A stretch of 64,000 nt of DNA. Origin: Caryophanales bacterium UBA2289 (GTDB taxonomy: Bacteria > Bacillota_I > Bacilli_A > Izemoplasmatales > Hujiaoplasmataceae). Positions 35,296-44,898 of the stretch are shown piece by piece; within the stretch, counting starts at the first letter, position 1; each line of letters opens with the position of its first letter. The stretch is taken from contig DDWJ01000038.1 in NCBI GenBank assembly GCA_002345505.1, positions 1-64,000 of the forward strand, given 5' to 3'. The notes beneath the pieces are model-generated. The model was given only the letters and a program-made list of their open reading frames with translations. It was not told the origin of the DNA and did no database searches. A program made the position numbers and the translations under genes.

Positions 35296-35517
35296 ATGAT
35301 AGGTTTAATACTTTTAGGGATTGCATTTGTTGTTTTTGGGGTTTTAGAGGTGAAGTATCCGGAGAAATTTTTAAGGCTTTCTGATATCTTTAGATTAAAA
35401 GAAGGTGCAGAGTATACAGATTTTGCCATATTTGGAGTTAAGTTCGCTGGGGTCGCAATGGTTATAGGCGGGATTATTTTAATATTTATGGCTTTTAAAT
35501 TAAATTCACTAGTTTGA
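35296..35517 (+). CDS. Small two-helix membrane protein
   Basis: A 73-residue protein with two membrane helices (residues 3-18 and 45-67) joined by a charged loop (KYPEKFLRLSDIFRLKEGAE). It has the look of the small DUF6199-like proteins of Firmicutes. AAGAAAGGAA precedes ATG 35296. It is probably co-transcribed with the upstream membrane protein. Function unknown. Confidence 0.65.
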   Translation: MIGLILLGIAFVVFGVLEVKYPEKFLRLSDIFRLKEGAEYTDFAIFGVKFAGVAMVIGGIILIFMAFKLNSLV

Positions 35518-35535
35518 CAAATTAAGAAAGGAAGC

Positions 35536-35567
35536 ATCAATAATATCCATAAAAGGATTTTATTGAT
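35536..35567 (+). other. Hairpin just before the lipoprotein start
   Basis: A 13-bp stem with one mismatch (35536-35548 and 35555-35567) and a 6-nt loop, ending 11 nt before ATG 35579. There is no T tract, so it is not a normal terminator. The only ribosome-site-like sequences lie before or inside the stem (GAAAGGAAG near 35527; AAAGGA at 35552-35557), so folding could affect translation. Confidence 0.4.
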
Positions 35568-35578
35568 CGATAAACAAA

Positions 35579-36979
35579 ATGAAAAAGTATATTTTAGGTT
35601 TGGTTGTAACATTATTATCTTTAACAGTTTTTGCGTGTGATAAAAAAACTACCGAGGCACCGACAACCGATGTAATTACAACAGAAGCACCAATAACACA
35701 AGCGCCTACAACACAAGCGCCTATTGACAATGATTTTATCAGTTCTAATAGTTCAAATGAAACTAAAGCACAAGTTATTGATAAGATAAACATGTATTTT
35801 ACTAAAATGAATACTATTATCGGCGATTATGAAATGCCGATATATGCTAATTCTGAAAATCAATCACCTATTATTAAAGCTTTAGCCGTTGATACACCGG
35901 TAATCTATAATCGTGAGGATTTAACTGAGCCCCAAGAACCGATATTTGATGAAGAAATTCTTAATGCTGAATTTATCTTTATGACTTATCAAATGCTACA
36001 GTCGATTTCAGTAGTTTTTGAATTTTGTCATGATTTTACTGAAAATGAGTTTTGTGATTTTAATGTTGAAGGTATCAATTATAAAGTTAAAATACTACTT
36101 GAAGAAGATCAATTGTATATTGAAACGTATATCTATTATGCTGAAGAATTCCTTAGGTCGCAAATCAAACAAGTATCAGGACAAATTATGTATTTTAACC
36201 TGATTGATGATGTTTTATATTTTGAAACTATTCAAGATAACTTAGTCGATTTTGGTGGAACCCTTTCCCATATGTTAACATATAACAGTTTTAGCGAAAC
36301 CGGTGATATGATTAACATAATGATTGATGATATTTACCGAGAACACATTTACTATCAAATCTATGATAGAGAAACTAAATCAGTATTCTTAGTAAGTAAT
36401 TCTGGAGAGGGATTTGCGATTAATTACACAGATAATGAAAGTGATACTTTCTACAGCTTGGTTTTAGATCAAAATGATTCTGCGTTAAACATTTCAATAA
36501 TTTATGATACTTATAATCCAACCCTTAAATATATATCTTTTGATGAAACGAAAATAATTGTTTGGGATATTTTTGATGTCGAAGGTTGGAACAAAGTTTA
36601 TGATTATGAATATAGTAACGATATGCTCTATAATGACGAAAATCAAGTATTAGAACAATTCTATTTTGATTTCGAAATGCAAGACGATGATATCGATCAT
36701 CAGTTATCTATTGCAATATATGATATCGAAGAAATTACAGAAGGTTTTATTAGTTTAAGTGATTATGGAATGAGCTATAATCAAGTATCATATGAACAAT
36801 TATTAGCTGACATTGCTTTTATAAACGAAGAATATCCAACAATAATTACCAATCATGGTTTATCAGAAACTATGGAAGAAAATTTTGAAGTTTTAGCCGA
36901 AATGTTTCCTGTATCTTTAAATCAAGAATTAATGGAAGAACTAAACGCAATTATCGAACAACAACTGGAAGACAACTAA
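35579..36979 (+). CDS. Lipoprotein with Thr/Pro linker, function unknown
   Basis: A 466-residue lipoprotein. The signal peptide MKKYILGLVVTLLSLTVFAC ends in the lipobox VFAC. A linker of imperfect TEAPTT/TQAPTT repeats follows; at DNA level a 15-bp unit (ACAACACAAGCGCCT) is partly duplicated. The rest is acidic and beta-rich (two regions about 80-240 and 245-420) with a helical end. I recognise no domain. The distance between any good ribosome site and ATG 35579 is unusual (see the hairpin just upstream). A terminator follows. Confidence 0.65.
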   Translation: MKKYILGLVVTLLSLTVFACDKKTTEAPTTDVITTEAPITQAPTTQAPIDNDFISSNSSNETKAQVIDKINMYFTKMNTIIGDYEMPIYANSENQSPIIKALAVDTPVIYNREDLTEPQEPIFDEEILNAEFIFMTYQMLQSISVVFEFCHDFTENEFCDFNVEGINYKVKILLEEDQLYIETYIYYAEEFLRSQIKQVSGQIMYFNLIDDVLYFETIQDNLVDFGGTLSHMLTYNSFSETGDMINIMIDDIYREHIYYQIYDRETKSVFLVSNSGEGFAINYTDNESDTFYSLVLDQNDSALNISIIYDTYNPTLKYISFDETKIIVWDIFDVEGWNKVYDYEYSNDMLYNDENQVLEQFYFDFEMQDDDIDHQLSIAIYDIEEITEGFISLSDYGMSYNQVSYEQLLADIAFINEEYPTIITNHGLSETMEENFEVLAEMFPVSLNQELMEELNAIIEQQLEDN

Positions 36980-36997
36980 TAATTTATAATTTAACTT

Positions 36998-37028
36998 AGT
37001 GGACTTTTTAAAAAGTCCACTTTTTTTT
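36998..37028 (+). terminator. Terminator after the lipoprotein gene
   Basis: A perfect palindrome, AGTGGACTTTTT with AAAAAGTCCACT (36998-37021), followed by eight Ts. Confidence 0.9.
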
Positions 37029-37088
37029 AGGTTTGATAAATATTTTTCGCTAATAATAAGTATAATTATATGTGTGAGAGGTTTTTAT

Positions 37089-37673
37089 ATGGGTGGATTC
37101 ATAACTTACATTTTAATATCTGTATTTACACCTGGTCCTAATAATATCTTTTCCTCAATTTCATCAGCCAAAATCGGTTTTAGAAAAACATTGAGATTTA
37201 TGTTGGGGATATTTGTAGGAACATTTTTGGTTTTTGTCATTACAGCTTTATTAAACTTATATTTATATAGCAATGTTAGAATTATCACCAGAATCATTGG
37301 TGTATTAGGTGGTTTATTTATCCTATATTTGGCTTTGAAAATGTTTTTGGATAGAGCTAATGATGAAAAGCTATTGATTACAAACGATAAACTTTTCTTC
37401 ATGGCTATAATATTGAACTTTATCAATGCAAAAACGATTATTTTCGGTTTAACTATAGCTACTTATTATTTAGAACTAGGTTTTGATCCTAATTACCTAA
37501 TTTTATTTTCGTTTCTTATGGCAGCTTTATGCTTTGTGGCAGTAGTCGTTTGGGGTTTATTTGGTCAATTCTTTAAAGAAGTCTTGACGAAGTATAAATT
37601 ATATTACAACATAATAATGGCTCTTTTATTAGCATATAGCGCTGTGATGATTATTATCGAAAGCATTAAGTGA
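37089..37673 (+). CDS. LysE/RhtB-family amino-acid exporter
   Basis: A 194-residue, six-helix membrane protein. The N-terminal TPGPNNIF is the defining LysE/RhtB motif (usually TPGPN). GFRKTLRFMLGIFVG and the later FLNAKT-like FINAKTIIFGL also fit. Family members export amino acids or similar metabolites using the proton gradient. ATG 37089 follows AGAGG by 7 nt. The in-frame GTG at 36999 lies inside the terminator and is rejected. The substrate cannot be told from sequence. Confidence 0.85.
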   Translation: MGGFITYILISVFTPGPNNIFSSISSAKIGFRKTLRFMLGIFVGTFLVFVITALLNLYLYSNVRIITRIIGVLGGLFILYLALKMFLDRANDEKLLITNDKLFFMAIILNFINAKTIIFGLTIATYYLELGFDPNYLILFSFLMAALCFVAVVVWGLFGQFFKEVLTKYKLYYNIIMALLLAYSAVMIIIESIK

Positions 37674-37758
37674 AAATTATCAAACTAAGTTTCGCGTGGG
37701 TGATTTAAATAAAGTTTTTAATATGATAGAATTAAACTATGATGGGAGTTGATAACTA

Positions 37759-38889
37759 TTGAAATACCGTAGATTAGGAAGAGAAAACGATCAAGTATCT
37801 ATTATTGGTTTTGGCTGCATGAGACTACCAATAATTGATAATGAATATAGCAAAATTGATGAAGTAGAAGCTAAAAAACAGCTTCGTTACGCCATTGATA
37901 GAGGTATTAATTATGTTGATACAGCTTATCCTTATCATGGTGGAACTAGTGAAGCTTTTGTTGGTAGAGCCTTAAAAGACGGTTACCGAGAAAAAGTCTT
38001 TTTAGCGACTAAATCACCTTCTTGGTTGATTAATTCTAGAGAGGATTTAGATAAGTATCTAGATATACAACTTGCAAATCTTCAAACTGATCATATCGAT
38101 TATTATTTATTACATGCATTAAATAAAAAGTATTGGGATAATTATTTAAAATGTGATGTTTTTGACTTTATCGAAAAAGCTTTAGAAAGCGGTAAAATCA
38201 GAAATATTGGTTTTTCATTTCATGATGAGTTTTCAGTTTTTGAAGAAATTATTAATGCTTACAACTGGGATTTTTGTCAAATCCAATTAAACTACTTTGA
38301 CGAAGAATATCAAGCTGGCTTAAAAGGACTTCACTTAGCTGCTTCTAAAGGTATTGGCGTTATAATCATGGAACCTTTAAGAGGGGGAAGATTAGCCGTA
38401 GTGCCTGATGAAATAAGTGATATTTGGAATAGTTATCCAGAGAAACATACAGCAGCTGGATGGGCTTTAAGATACCTTTGGAATAAGCCAGAGGTGAGAG
38501 TTATCTTAAGCGGAATGAATAACTTAGATCACATCGATGACAATATCTCTGAAGCTTCATTATCAGAGAGCAATATGCTTACCAATCAAGAAGTAGCTTT
38601 GATTGATAAAGTTAAACATCTATATAAGTCAAGAATAAAAGTCGACTGTACTAACTGTAAGTATTGTATGCCATGTCCTAATGGCGTAAATATTCCTGGT
38701 AACTTTGCAGTTTACAATAATGCATCAATTTTCGGTGATAAAGAATATCATAAAAAACAGTATTTTAATAATATGAAGCCAGAAGAACTAGCTGATATGT
38801 GTATTGCTTGCGGTGCCTGTGAACCACAATGTCCGCAAAATATCGAAATCATTAAAGAATTACAAAATGTAGCCATGTATTTTAAATAA
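37759..38889 (+). CDS. Aldo/keto reductase with C-terminal 4Fe-4S ferredoxin domain
   Basis: A 376-residue fusion. Residues 1-280 form an NAD(P)H-dependent AKR barrel with the catalytic tetrad region DTAYPYHG near 58 (Asp and Tyr) and LLHAL near 112 (His). The C-terminal domain carries CTNCKYCMPCPNGVNIP near 298 and CIACGACEPQCPQNI near 347, which could ligate iron-sulfur clusters. This two-domain type is widespread in anaerobes; its substrate is not well defined. The start is TTG 37759, 10 nt after GGGAG. A second AKR gene follows after 15 bp. Confidence 0.88.
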   Translation: MKYRRLGRENDQVSIIGFGCMRLPIIDNEYSKIDEVEAKKQLRYAIDRGINYVDTAYPYHGGTSEAFVGRALKDGYREKVFLATKSPSWLINSREDLDKYLDIQLANLQTDHIDYYLLHALNKKYWDNYLKCDVFDFIEKALESGKIRNIGFSFHDEFSVFEEIINAYNWDFCQIQLNYFDEEYQAGLKGLHLAASKGIGVIIMEPLRGGRLAVVPDEISDIWNSYPEKHTAAGWALRYLWNKPEVRVILSGMNNLDHIDDNISEASLSESNMLTNQEVALIDKVKHLYKSRIKVDCTNCKYCMPCPNGVNIPGNFAVYNNASIFGDKEYHKKQYFNNMKPEELADMCIACGACEPQCPQNIEIIKELQNVAMYFK

Positions 38890-38904
38890 AAGGAGGCAAA
38901 AAAT

Positions 38905-39738
38905 ATGAAAGTTTTAAATAGTTTCTTTGTCTTAAGCAATGGCGTGAAAATACCAAAATTAGGATTTGGAACCTGGCAAATAAATCCTGGTGAAGATGCT
39001 TATAATGCAGTTAGTATGGCTTTAGCCAATGGCTACCGTCATATTGATACGGCTGAAGGATATAAGAATGAATCAAGTGTTGGTAAAGCGATAAAAGACT
39101 CTGGATTAAGAAGAGAAGAGGTTTTTATTACCTCAAAATTAGAATCGCATATTAAAACCTATGAAGGTGCTAAAAAAGCTTTTGCGAAGACTTTAAAGGC
39201 TTTAGGGACAGATTATTTAGATCTGTTTATCATTCATGCGCCATGGCCTTGGAGTGAAATGGGTAAAAATTGCGATGAAGGCAATGTCCAAGCCTATAAA
39301 GCTATGGAAGAACTTTATATGCTTGGAAAAATAAGAGCAATTGGTGTTAGTAATTTCGAGATTGAACATTTGGAAAATATCATTAAAAACTGTGATATCA
39401 TACCTCATGTAAATCAAATCGGTCATTTCATCGGTATTGATCATAAGGATTTGATTGAATACTGTGAAGAAAAAGAGATATTTATCATTGCTTATTCACC
39501 TTTAGGAATCGGTTATTTATTGAGCAATGAAATTATCAAAGAAGTTGCTAAAAAATATGAAGTTAGTCCAGCACAAATATGTATTAGATATTTACTTCAA
39601 AAAGGTATGGCACCAATTCCAAAGAGTGTCCATGAAGAAAGAATCATCCAGAATTCAGAAGTTGATTTTGTGATTGAGGATTGTGATATGGAGGTCTTGG
39701 ATAAAATTAAAGGCGATCCGAGAAGATGGGGCGAATAG
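38905..39738 (+). CDS. Aldo/keto reductase (AKR5-like)
   Basis: A 277-residue single-domain AKR. KLGFGTWQINPG at the N-terminus, DTAEGYKNESSVG (catalytic Asp and Tyr), the Lys of FITSKLES, LFIIHAPWPW (His), GVSNFEIEHLENI and AYSPLGIG are classic for the 2,5-diketo-gluconate/methylglyoxal reductase type. A strong AAAGGAGG precedes ATG 38905. Probably co-transcribed with the ferredoxin-type AKR upstream. It reduces carbonyls with NADPH; the natural substrate is unknown. Confidence 0.88.
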   Translation: MKVLNSFFVLSNGVKIPKLGFGTWQINPGEDAYNAVSMALANGYRHIDTAEGYKNESSVGKAIKDSGLRREEVFITSKLESHIKTYEGAKKAFAKTLKALGTDYLDLFIIHAPWPWSEMGKNCDEGNVQAYKAMEELYMLGKIRAIGVSNFEIEHLENIIKNCDIIPHVNQIGHFIGIDHKDLIEYCEEKEIFIIAYSPLGIGYLLSNEIIKEVAKKYEVSPAQICIRYLLQKGMAPIPKSVHEERIIQNSEVDFVIEDCDMEVLDKIKGDPRRWGE

Positions 39739-39763
39739 AAAAATTAATTTAATATTTTTAATA

Positions 39764-39798
39764 AGGGATGTTTTGTTGTAATTCGAAACATCCTTTTT
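39764..39798 (+). terminator. Terminator after the aldo/keto reductases
   Basis: A 10-bp stem GGATGTTTTG (39766-39775) and CGAAACATCC (39784-39793) with one G-T pair, then TTTTT. Confidence 0.85.
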
Positions 39799-39868
39799 GC
39801 TTTAAATTTTTTGGTGAAATAACGGTTATTTTATGGTAAAATAAATATGATTGTGAGGTTAACGAAAA

Positions 39869-40132
39869 TTGGAAGATTTAAGAAAGAAAATTGACGCGAT
39901 TGATGATGAGATGTTACAACTTTTTTTAAAGAGAATGGCACTTGTTAAACAAATCGCAAAAGAAAAAAAAGAACAAGGTTTACAGATTTATAACCAAGAT
40001 CGTGAGAGTGAAGTTTTATCAAGACTTACGAACAAGATAGATGATGAAATCTTAAGCGGTTTATATCCTAAGTTTATTGTCAATATTATGGAATTGGCAA
40101 AACTATATCAAGAATTGATTAATAAGGGGTAA
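39869..40132 (+). CDS. Chorismate mutase type II domain protein
   Basis: An 87-residue all-helical protein of the AroQ class. EDLRKKIDAIDDEMLQLFLKR at the start, the Lys of KQIAKEKK near 35, and DRESEVLSRL near 48 match the active site. The usual single-domain length is about 90. It would convert chorismate to prephenate. No other aromatic-pathway gene is in the window, so the context gives no support. The start is TTG 39869 after GTGAGG. It lies 5 bp before threonine aldolase. An extended -10 (TGGTAAAAT) is at 39834-39842. Confidence 0.82.
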   Translation: MEDLRKKIDAIDDEMLQLFLKRMALVKQIAKEKKEQGLQIYNQDRESEVLSRLTNKIDDEILSGLYPKFIVNIMELAKLYQELINKG

Positions 40133-40137
40133 AGAAG

Positions 40138-41151
40138 ATGAAGTATATTGACTTAAGAAGTGATACCGTAACAAAATTAACACCTAAGATGCGAGAAGCA
40201 ATGTTAAATGCAGAAGTTGGGGATGATGTGTTTAGCGACGATCCAACAATGAATGAATTAGAAGATTATACTGCTAAATTATTTGGTAAAGAAGCTGCTA
40301 TATTCGTTCCTTCTGGAACCTTTTCAAATCAATTAGCATTATTTACTCATTGTAATCAAGGCGATGAAGTGATTGTTGATCAGTTCGCTCATATCGTTCA
40401 ACACGAATCAGGAGCTTCACCGATTATTTCAGGAGTGCAGTTGTTTACCTTAGAAAGTGATAACGGCATTTGGAATCTCGATAAGTTAGAAAAGATGATT
40501 AAAGTCAGAACTATCTCAACGACTAGAACGAAACTAGTCTGTATGGAGAACTCTTTTAACGGTCGCGTTATTCCTTTGGATTACATGGAAAAAGTATTTA
40601 ATATCGCAAAAAAACATAATTTGAGCGTTCATTTAGACGGAGCGAGAATCTTTAACGCAGCTACAGCTTTAAAAACGGAAGTTAAAGAACTTGCAAAATG
40701 CGCTGATACAGTTAGTGTTTGTCTTTCTAAAGCTTTAGGGGCACCGGTAGGAACAATTCTTGTCGGCCCTAAAGATTTTATTGAAAAGGCAAGATATAAC
40801 CGGAAGATTATGGGCGGGGGAATGAGACAGGTCGGAATTCTCGCTGCGTGTGGTTTCATTGCGATTAAAGAAATGAGTAAAAGATTAGACATCGATCATC
40901 AAAATGCTAGATACATGGAAAAACTTTTAAGAGAAATTCCTGGGATCAAGATTGATGAAACTCAATTAGACATCAACATGGTTTTCTTCGATATTGATGA
41001 TGAAAGAAAATACAGTTTAGATGCATTCCTTTACAGTAAAGGGGTTAAGATTTTGCCATATGAAGGCAGTTTTAGATTTGTAACGCATTATGACGTTACT
41101 AGGGAAGAAATCAAACAAGCAATTGACTTAGTAAAGGCATATTTTGCTTGA
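40138..41151 (+). CDS. ltaE: Low-specificity threonine aldolase
   Basis: A 337-residue PLP enzyme that cleaves threonine to glycine and acetaldehyde. It has the family start IDLRSDTVTKLTPKMREAM, GDDVFSDDPTMNELE, PSGTFSNQLAL near 60, the PLP-Asp/Arg region HLDGARIFNAA near 165, and the Schiff-base Lys198 in CLSKALGAPVG. Full length and intact. It may supply glycine or one-carbon units and can run in reverse. It is co-directional and nearly touching the chorismate mutase gene. Confidence 0.92.
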   Translation: MKYIDLRSDTVTKLTPKMREAMLNAEVGDDVFSDDPTMNELEDYTAKLFGKEAAIFVPSGTFSNQLALFTHCNQGDEVIVDQFAHIVQHESGASPIISGVQLFTLESDNGIWNLDKLEKMIKVRTISTTRTKLVCMENSFNGRVIPLDYMEKVFNIAKKHNLSVHLDGARIFNAATALKTEVKELAKCADTVSVCLSKALGAPVGTILVGPKDFIEKARYNRKIMGGGMRQVGILAACGFIAIKEMSKRLDIDHQNARYMEKLLREIPGIKIDETQLDINMVFFDIDDERKYSLDAFLYSKGVKILPYEGSFRFVTHYDVTREEIKQAIDLVKAYFA

Positions 41152-41183
41152 TGATTTATAGAGGCTTTCTTTTAAAGAAAGTG

Positions 41184-41212
41184 TTTGTGAAATAAAGTGA
41201 TTATGTTATAAT
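41184..41212 (+). promoter_or_regulatory. Promoter of the rnf operon
   Basis: TTGTGA (41185-41190), 16 bp, then TATAAT (41207-41212) with TGT before it, which makes an extended -10. It lies 35 bp before rnfC. Confidence 0.6.
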
Positions 41213-41246
41213 TACTTTGGTTTAATTTTAAGACGGAGGACAATAG

Positions 41247-42548
41247 ATGATTTTTCAAAAAGTAAAAGGGATTTTTATTGACGGAAGAAAGGATATGTGC
41301 AAGAAAAACCCACTAACAGAGTATTTAAGTCCTAAGAAAGTATATATACCTTTAATTCAAAGAAGTTCAATTCTTAAAGCTGAAGTAAAGGTTGGCGATT
41401 ATGTTAAATTAGGACAACTTGTAGCAAGTATTGATAAGCCATTTACAATTAGAGTTCACGCTAGTGTAAGTGGAAACGTTACTGCCATCAAAAAGGTATG
41501 GCATGGTAGCGGGAAGATGGTAGATGCAGTTGAAATCGAAAATGATTTTAAAAACGAATTGGCAGACACTATCAAAGAAGAAAAAAATATTGATAAGTTA
41601 ACAAGAGAACAACTTATCGAAAAAATGGAACTTGCAGGACTTACAGGTCTAGGCGGAGCAGGTTTTCCAACTCATGTTAAGTATAAAACAAAGCTCAAAA
41701 TTGACGCGGTAATTATTAACGCTGTTGAATGTGAGCCTTATTTGACATGTGATTATCATTTTATTACCAATTATGCTGAAAAACTTTTAAAAGGCGCATC
41801 TTATATGGCGAGAGCTGCTGGAGCTACAAAAGCTTATGTGGCTTACAAAATAAATTACCGAGAAATCAGAGAATCAATGGAGCCTTTCTTGAAAGACTAT
41901 CCAAATGTTGAAGTATTTCCGGTAAAAAATGTTTACCCATCTGGATGGGAAAAATTCGTAGTTGAACAAGTAACTAAGAAAACCTATAAAAACTTACCAG
42001 CTGAAGCTGGAGTTATTGTTAATAACTCAGCAACTGCAATCATTTATGCAGATATAGTTGAAAAGAATATACCACAAATCGTTAGACCAGTTGTAGTAAC
42101 TGGTGAAGGAGTAAAAGTACCACATGCTTTTGTGGTTCCAATCGGAACGAAAGTCAGTGATTTAATTGAAATCTGCGGTGGTTATATCGACGGATTAGAT
42201 CCACTTAAATATAATTACATTGCTGGTGGTCCAATGACTGGTAAAGCGATTTTAATCGATGATTTGGTTGTTAGCGATACTTTAGGTTCAGTGGTAATCA
42301 AACCAATCGTTGAAGGCCTTTATCCAGAATGTTTAGGTTGCGGTAAATGTGCGGATGTTTGTCCGGCATACTTAACCCCAACAGAAATCAAAAAAGCATT
42401 CGAAAGAAAAGATTTGAAATTATTAGGAGATTTAAACGCTAATAAATGCGTTGAGTGCGGATTATGTTCTTATATCTGCCCATCTCATGTTGAAATAACA
42501 GAAGCAGTTGGAAAAGGTAAGGCTTACTTACTGAAAGGAGGAAAATAA
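41247..42548 (+). CDS. rnfC: Rnf complex subunit RnfC
   Basis: A 433-residue peripheral subunit with NADH, FMN and two 4Fe-4S sites. The glycine-rich GLGGAGFPTHVKYK near 133 forms part of the nucleotide/FMN site. The two ferredoxin motifs CLGCGKCADVCP near 362 and CVECGLCSYICPSH near 401 are complete. The N-terminal part has the expected barrel-sandwich segment (GDYVKLGQLVASI). It is the NAD(H)-facing entry of the ion-pumping ferredoxin:NAD oxidoreductase. GGAGG precedes ATG 41247; its last base is the first of rnfD. Confidence 0.94.
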   Translation: MIFQKVKGIFIDGRKDMCKKNPLTEYLSPKKVYIPLIQRSSILKAEVKVGDYVKLGQLVASIDKPFTIRVHASVSGNVTAIKKVWHGSGKMVDAVEIENDFKNELADTIKEEKNIDKLTREQLIEKMELAGLTGLGGAGFPTHVKYKTKLKIDAVIINAVECEPYLTCDYHFITNYAEKLLKGASYMARAAGATKAYVAYKINYREIRESMEPFLKDYPNVEVFPVKNVYPSGWEKFVVEQVTKKTYKNLPAEAGVIVNNSATAIIYADIVEKNIPQIVRPVVVTGEGVKVPHAFVVPIGTKVSDLIEICGGYIDGLDPLKYNYIAGGPMTGKAILIDDLVVSDTLGSVVIKPIVEGLYPECLGCGKCADVCPAYLTPTEIKKAFERKDLKLLGDLNANKCVECGLCSYICPSHVEITEAVGKGKAYLLKGGK

Positions 42549-43729
42549 TGGCTAGGTTTGCGGCAGGTAAAGCTCCGTTCTTAAGAGCTGCCCACGATAA
42601 AGATTACGGCACAAAAGTAATGATGAAAGACTTTTTAATTGCACTTTTACCGGTAATCTTATATGCATGGTATAAAAATGGTATTAGAGTCTATATGGAC
42701 GGGAATATCACTTTCCTAGAAATGTTATATCCTCTAATCTTTATAATGCTAGGTGGTATCATTTCTTCACTTATGGAAGGAATCTTCTTCTTTGTAACAG
42801 ATAAAGAACATCGCACGTTAAAAGATATTTCCCAAAAATTGTCTCTATCATTTGCGGCTATTCCAGGACTTATCTTAGCATTATTATTACCGCTTTACAC
42901 ACCAGTTTGGGTATTGATATTCGCTGCTTTCGTAGCAACAATCATCGGCAAGATGATCTTCGGCGGTTTTGGTCATAACATCTTTAATCCAGCTTTGTTA
43001 GGTTATGCGGTTGTCGGTTTCACACTGATGGGTGTTATTAATAATGCTGGTGGATTATTTAATGCTTCTGAAGTATTAATTGATTCTTATGCTGGCGCTA
43101 CACCTCTAGGTGCTTTAGCGGCTAACAAGCAAATAGATTACAACATCTTAGTTAAACCTTATGGGGATTTATGGACATTCTTTATCGGAAATTATCCAGG
43201 AGCTTTAGGTGAAACTGGAACTCTAGCAATCTTCTTTGGCGGATTATACTTAGTAATTAGAAAAGTTATCAAGTGGTATACTCCAGTTATCTATGTTGGT
43301 ACAGTATTTGTTCTTTCTTGGATAATCGGCGTTATCAGTGGTGACGGTGGATTATGGTTCCCTGCTTATTCAGTCATGACTGGTGGAGTTATGTTTGCGG
43401 CAGTATTTATGATTACTGAGCCAGTAACAACTCCTACAAATATCCTAGGAAAAGTATTCTTTGCTTTATTCTTAGGAGTTTTAACAGTATTGTTTAGATT
43501 CGTTGGTAGTTTACCTGAAGGTGTTGGTACATCATTAATCTTTATGAACATCTTTACATTACCAATTGATAAATTTACTGGTGTTATAAGGACTAAACGT
43601 TTTCAAAAACCAGGCGGATTGTACTTCGGTATCCTTTCTGGATTAGTAATTCTTTTAGCACTTTATACGCTTCTAAAAGCTGGCAATATGTACACAGCTT
43701 TCATTCCATTCTTAGGGTGGGTGATCTAA
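42548..43729 (+). CDS. rnfD: Rnf complex membrane subunit RnfD
   Basis: A 393-residue membrane protein with about nine or ten helices. GGFGHNIFNPALLGYAV near 140 and SYAGATPLGALA near 182 are family marks. The Thr in AGATP is the residue that carries FMN through a phosphoester bond in known RnfD/NqrB. GVMFAAVFMITEPVTTP near 280 is also typical. ATGG overlaps the rnfC stop by one base. It forms part of the membrane ion/electron pathway. Confidence 0.94.
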   Translation: MARFAAGKAPFLRAAHDKDYGTKVMMKDFLIALLPVILYAWYKNGIRVYMDGNITFLEMLYPLIFIMLGGIISSLMEGIFFFVTDKEHRTLKDISQKLSLSFAAIPGLILALLLPLYTPVWVLIFAAFVATIIGKMIFGGFGHNIFNPALLGYAVVGFTLMGVINNAGGLFNASEVLIDSYAGATPLGALAANKQIDYNILVKPYGDLWTFFIGNYPGALGETGTLAIFFGGLYLVIRKVIKWYTPVIYVGTVFVLSWIIGVISGDGGLWFPAYSVMTGGVMFAAVFMITEPVTTPTNILGKVFFALFLGVLTVLFRFVGSLPEGVGTSLIFMNIFTLPIDKFTGVIRTKRFQKPGGLYFGILSGLVILLALYTLLKAGNMYTAFIPFLGWVI

Positions 43730-43730
43730 T

Positions 43731-44897
43731 ATGAAAAACTTTAAAAATTATTTACCAGTTATTATCATATCAGCAGTTTTAGTAGTAGTTTTCGTTTTAG
43801 GTGGAATGTTCTCAAGATACATGACTTCACAAATTGATGTTCATGCGGAAGAACAAGCAATCATCGAGTTTAACAATTCAATGCTTGAACTTGTGGGTTC
43901 TGGAGAAAAGGTAGTTGAAGCAAACTATACTGATTTAGAAAAAGAATATTTAATACCTGGTTTTGAAACTCAAACTTATAATCCGGAATTAACTGGTTCT
44001 TATAAGATATTAAATGAATTAGATGAAGAAATCGCTGTCGTCTATGTCATCACAACTGTAGGTAAGTTTGATGGGTTAAAAGCAGCTTATGCGATTTCTT
44101 TAGAAACAAATCAATTAATTGATGTGTTAATGATTGAAAACAATGAAACTCAAAGTTATTTTGATACCTTAAGAGATGAGTTTTATGCACAGTTCGTTGA
44201 TAAAGATTTAAACGATGCAGTATTTACGATTGATACGGTTTCTGGTGCTACCTATTCATCACTTGCATTTGAAACTGGTATGAAATATGCTCGTGAATTA
44301 TATGCAAGAGATTACAACTTTGAAATTCCTTCAATTGTTTATGAAATTACAAATGTTGAAAGAAACTTTGATTCAGCGACAATGGTTGATAAACCATATC
44401 TGGTAAGCATTACATATGATTTAGATAATAAAGAACTTGTTGCTTATTTTGATAATGAATTCAATCTAGTAGAAGTTATCACAGGTGAAACACCATCTGA
44501 GACTTATCTCGCGTTGTTTAAGAACGAATTACCAGCAACTACATTCATTGATGTAAAAACTTATATTACTGCATTTGATGAGACAAATAAGGTAATCACA
44601 ATCGAAACAATCGGTTATGGTGGGAAGGCCATTACAGTCGCTTTCCAATTAAATGATACTTTAGATTCAGTTGAATCAATGGCAATTACAACTACTCAAA
44701 CGTATGACTCAGATTACAATGAAGGTTATGCGGGCGGTCCAAATCCAGCTGTTGAAAACGCATATCGCGATCAATACTTGGCTGATGGAACTTACATTGA
44801 TGCAATCGGTGGAGCGACAATTACATCGAACGCAATGATTAGAATCTTTGATTTGGTTAATGACGTTCTTGATAATTTAAATGGAGGAGGTAACTAA
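43731..44897 (+). CDS. RnfG-like subunit with two FMN-bind domains
   Basis: A 388-residue protein, about twice the size of normal RnfG. An N-terminal helix (VIIISAVLVVVFVLGG) anchors it. The first FMN-bind domain ends in DTVSGATYSS near 163, the second in DAIGGATITSNAM near 361. Both keep the Thr to which the transferase ApbE attaches FMN. Between them, residues 200-340 form two further beta regions. It lies between rnfD and a normal-size rnfG, where classical operons have only one G gene. It probably adds two flavins on the outer side of the membrane. RBS signals are weak and coupling to rnfD is tight (1 bp gap). Confidence 0.85.
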   Translation: MKNFKNYLPVIIISAVLVVVFVLGGMFSRYMTSQIDVHAEEQAIIEFNNSMLELVGSGEKVVEANYTDLEKEYLIPGFETQTYNPELTGSYKILNELDEEIAVVYVITTVGKFDGLKAAYAISLETNQLIDVLMIENNETQSYFDTLRDEFYAQFVDKDLNDAVFTIDTVSGATYSSLAFETGMKYARELYARDYNFEIPSIVYEITNVERNFDSATMVDKPYLVSITYDLDNKELVAYFDNEFNLVEVITGETPSETYLALFKNELPATTFIDVKTYITAFDETNKVITIETIGYGGKAITVAFQLNDTLDSVESMAITTTQTYDSDYNEGYAGGPNPAVENAYRDQYLADGTYIDAIGGATITSNAMIRIFDLVNDVLDNLNGGGN

Positions 44898-44898
44898 G

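Noticed and set aside
35655..35730. Short tandem DNA repeat as a phase-variation tract
   Set aside because: The unit is a multiple of 3 and codes for the Thr/Pro linker, so length change would not switch the frame.
36999..37088. In-frame GTG extension of the LysE-type exporter
   Set aside because: It would start inside the terminator stem at 36998-37021; ATG 37089 has a proper ribosome site.
40629..40892. An 87-codon frame antisense to threonine aldolase
   Set aside because: It lies fully inside a well-conserved gene and has no signals of its own.
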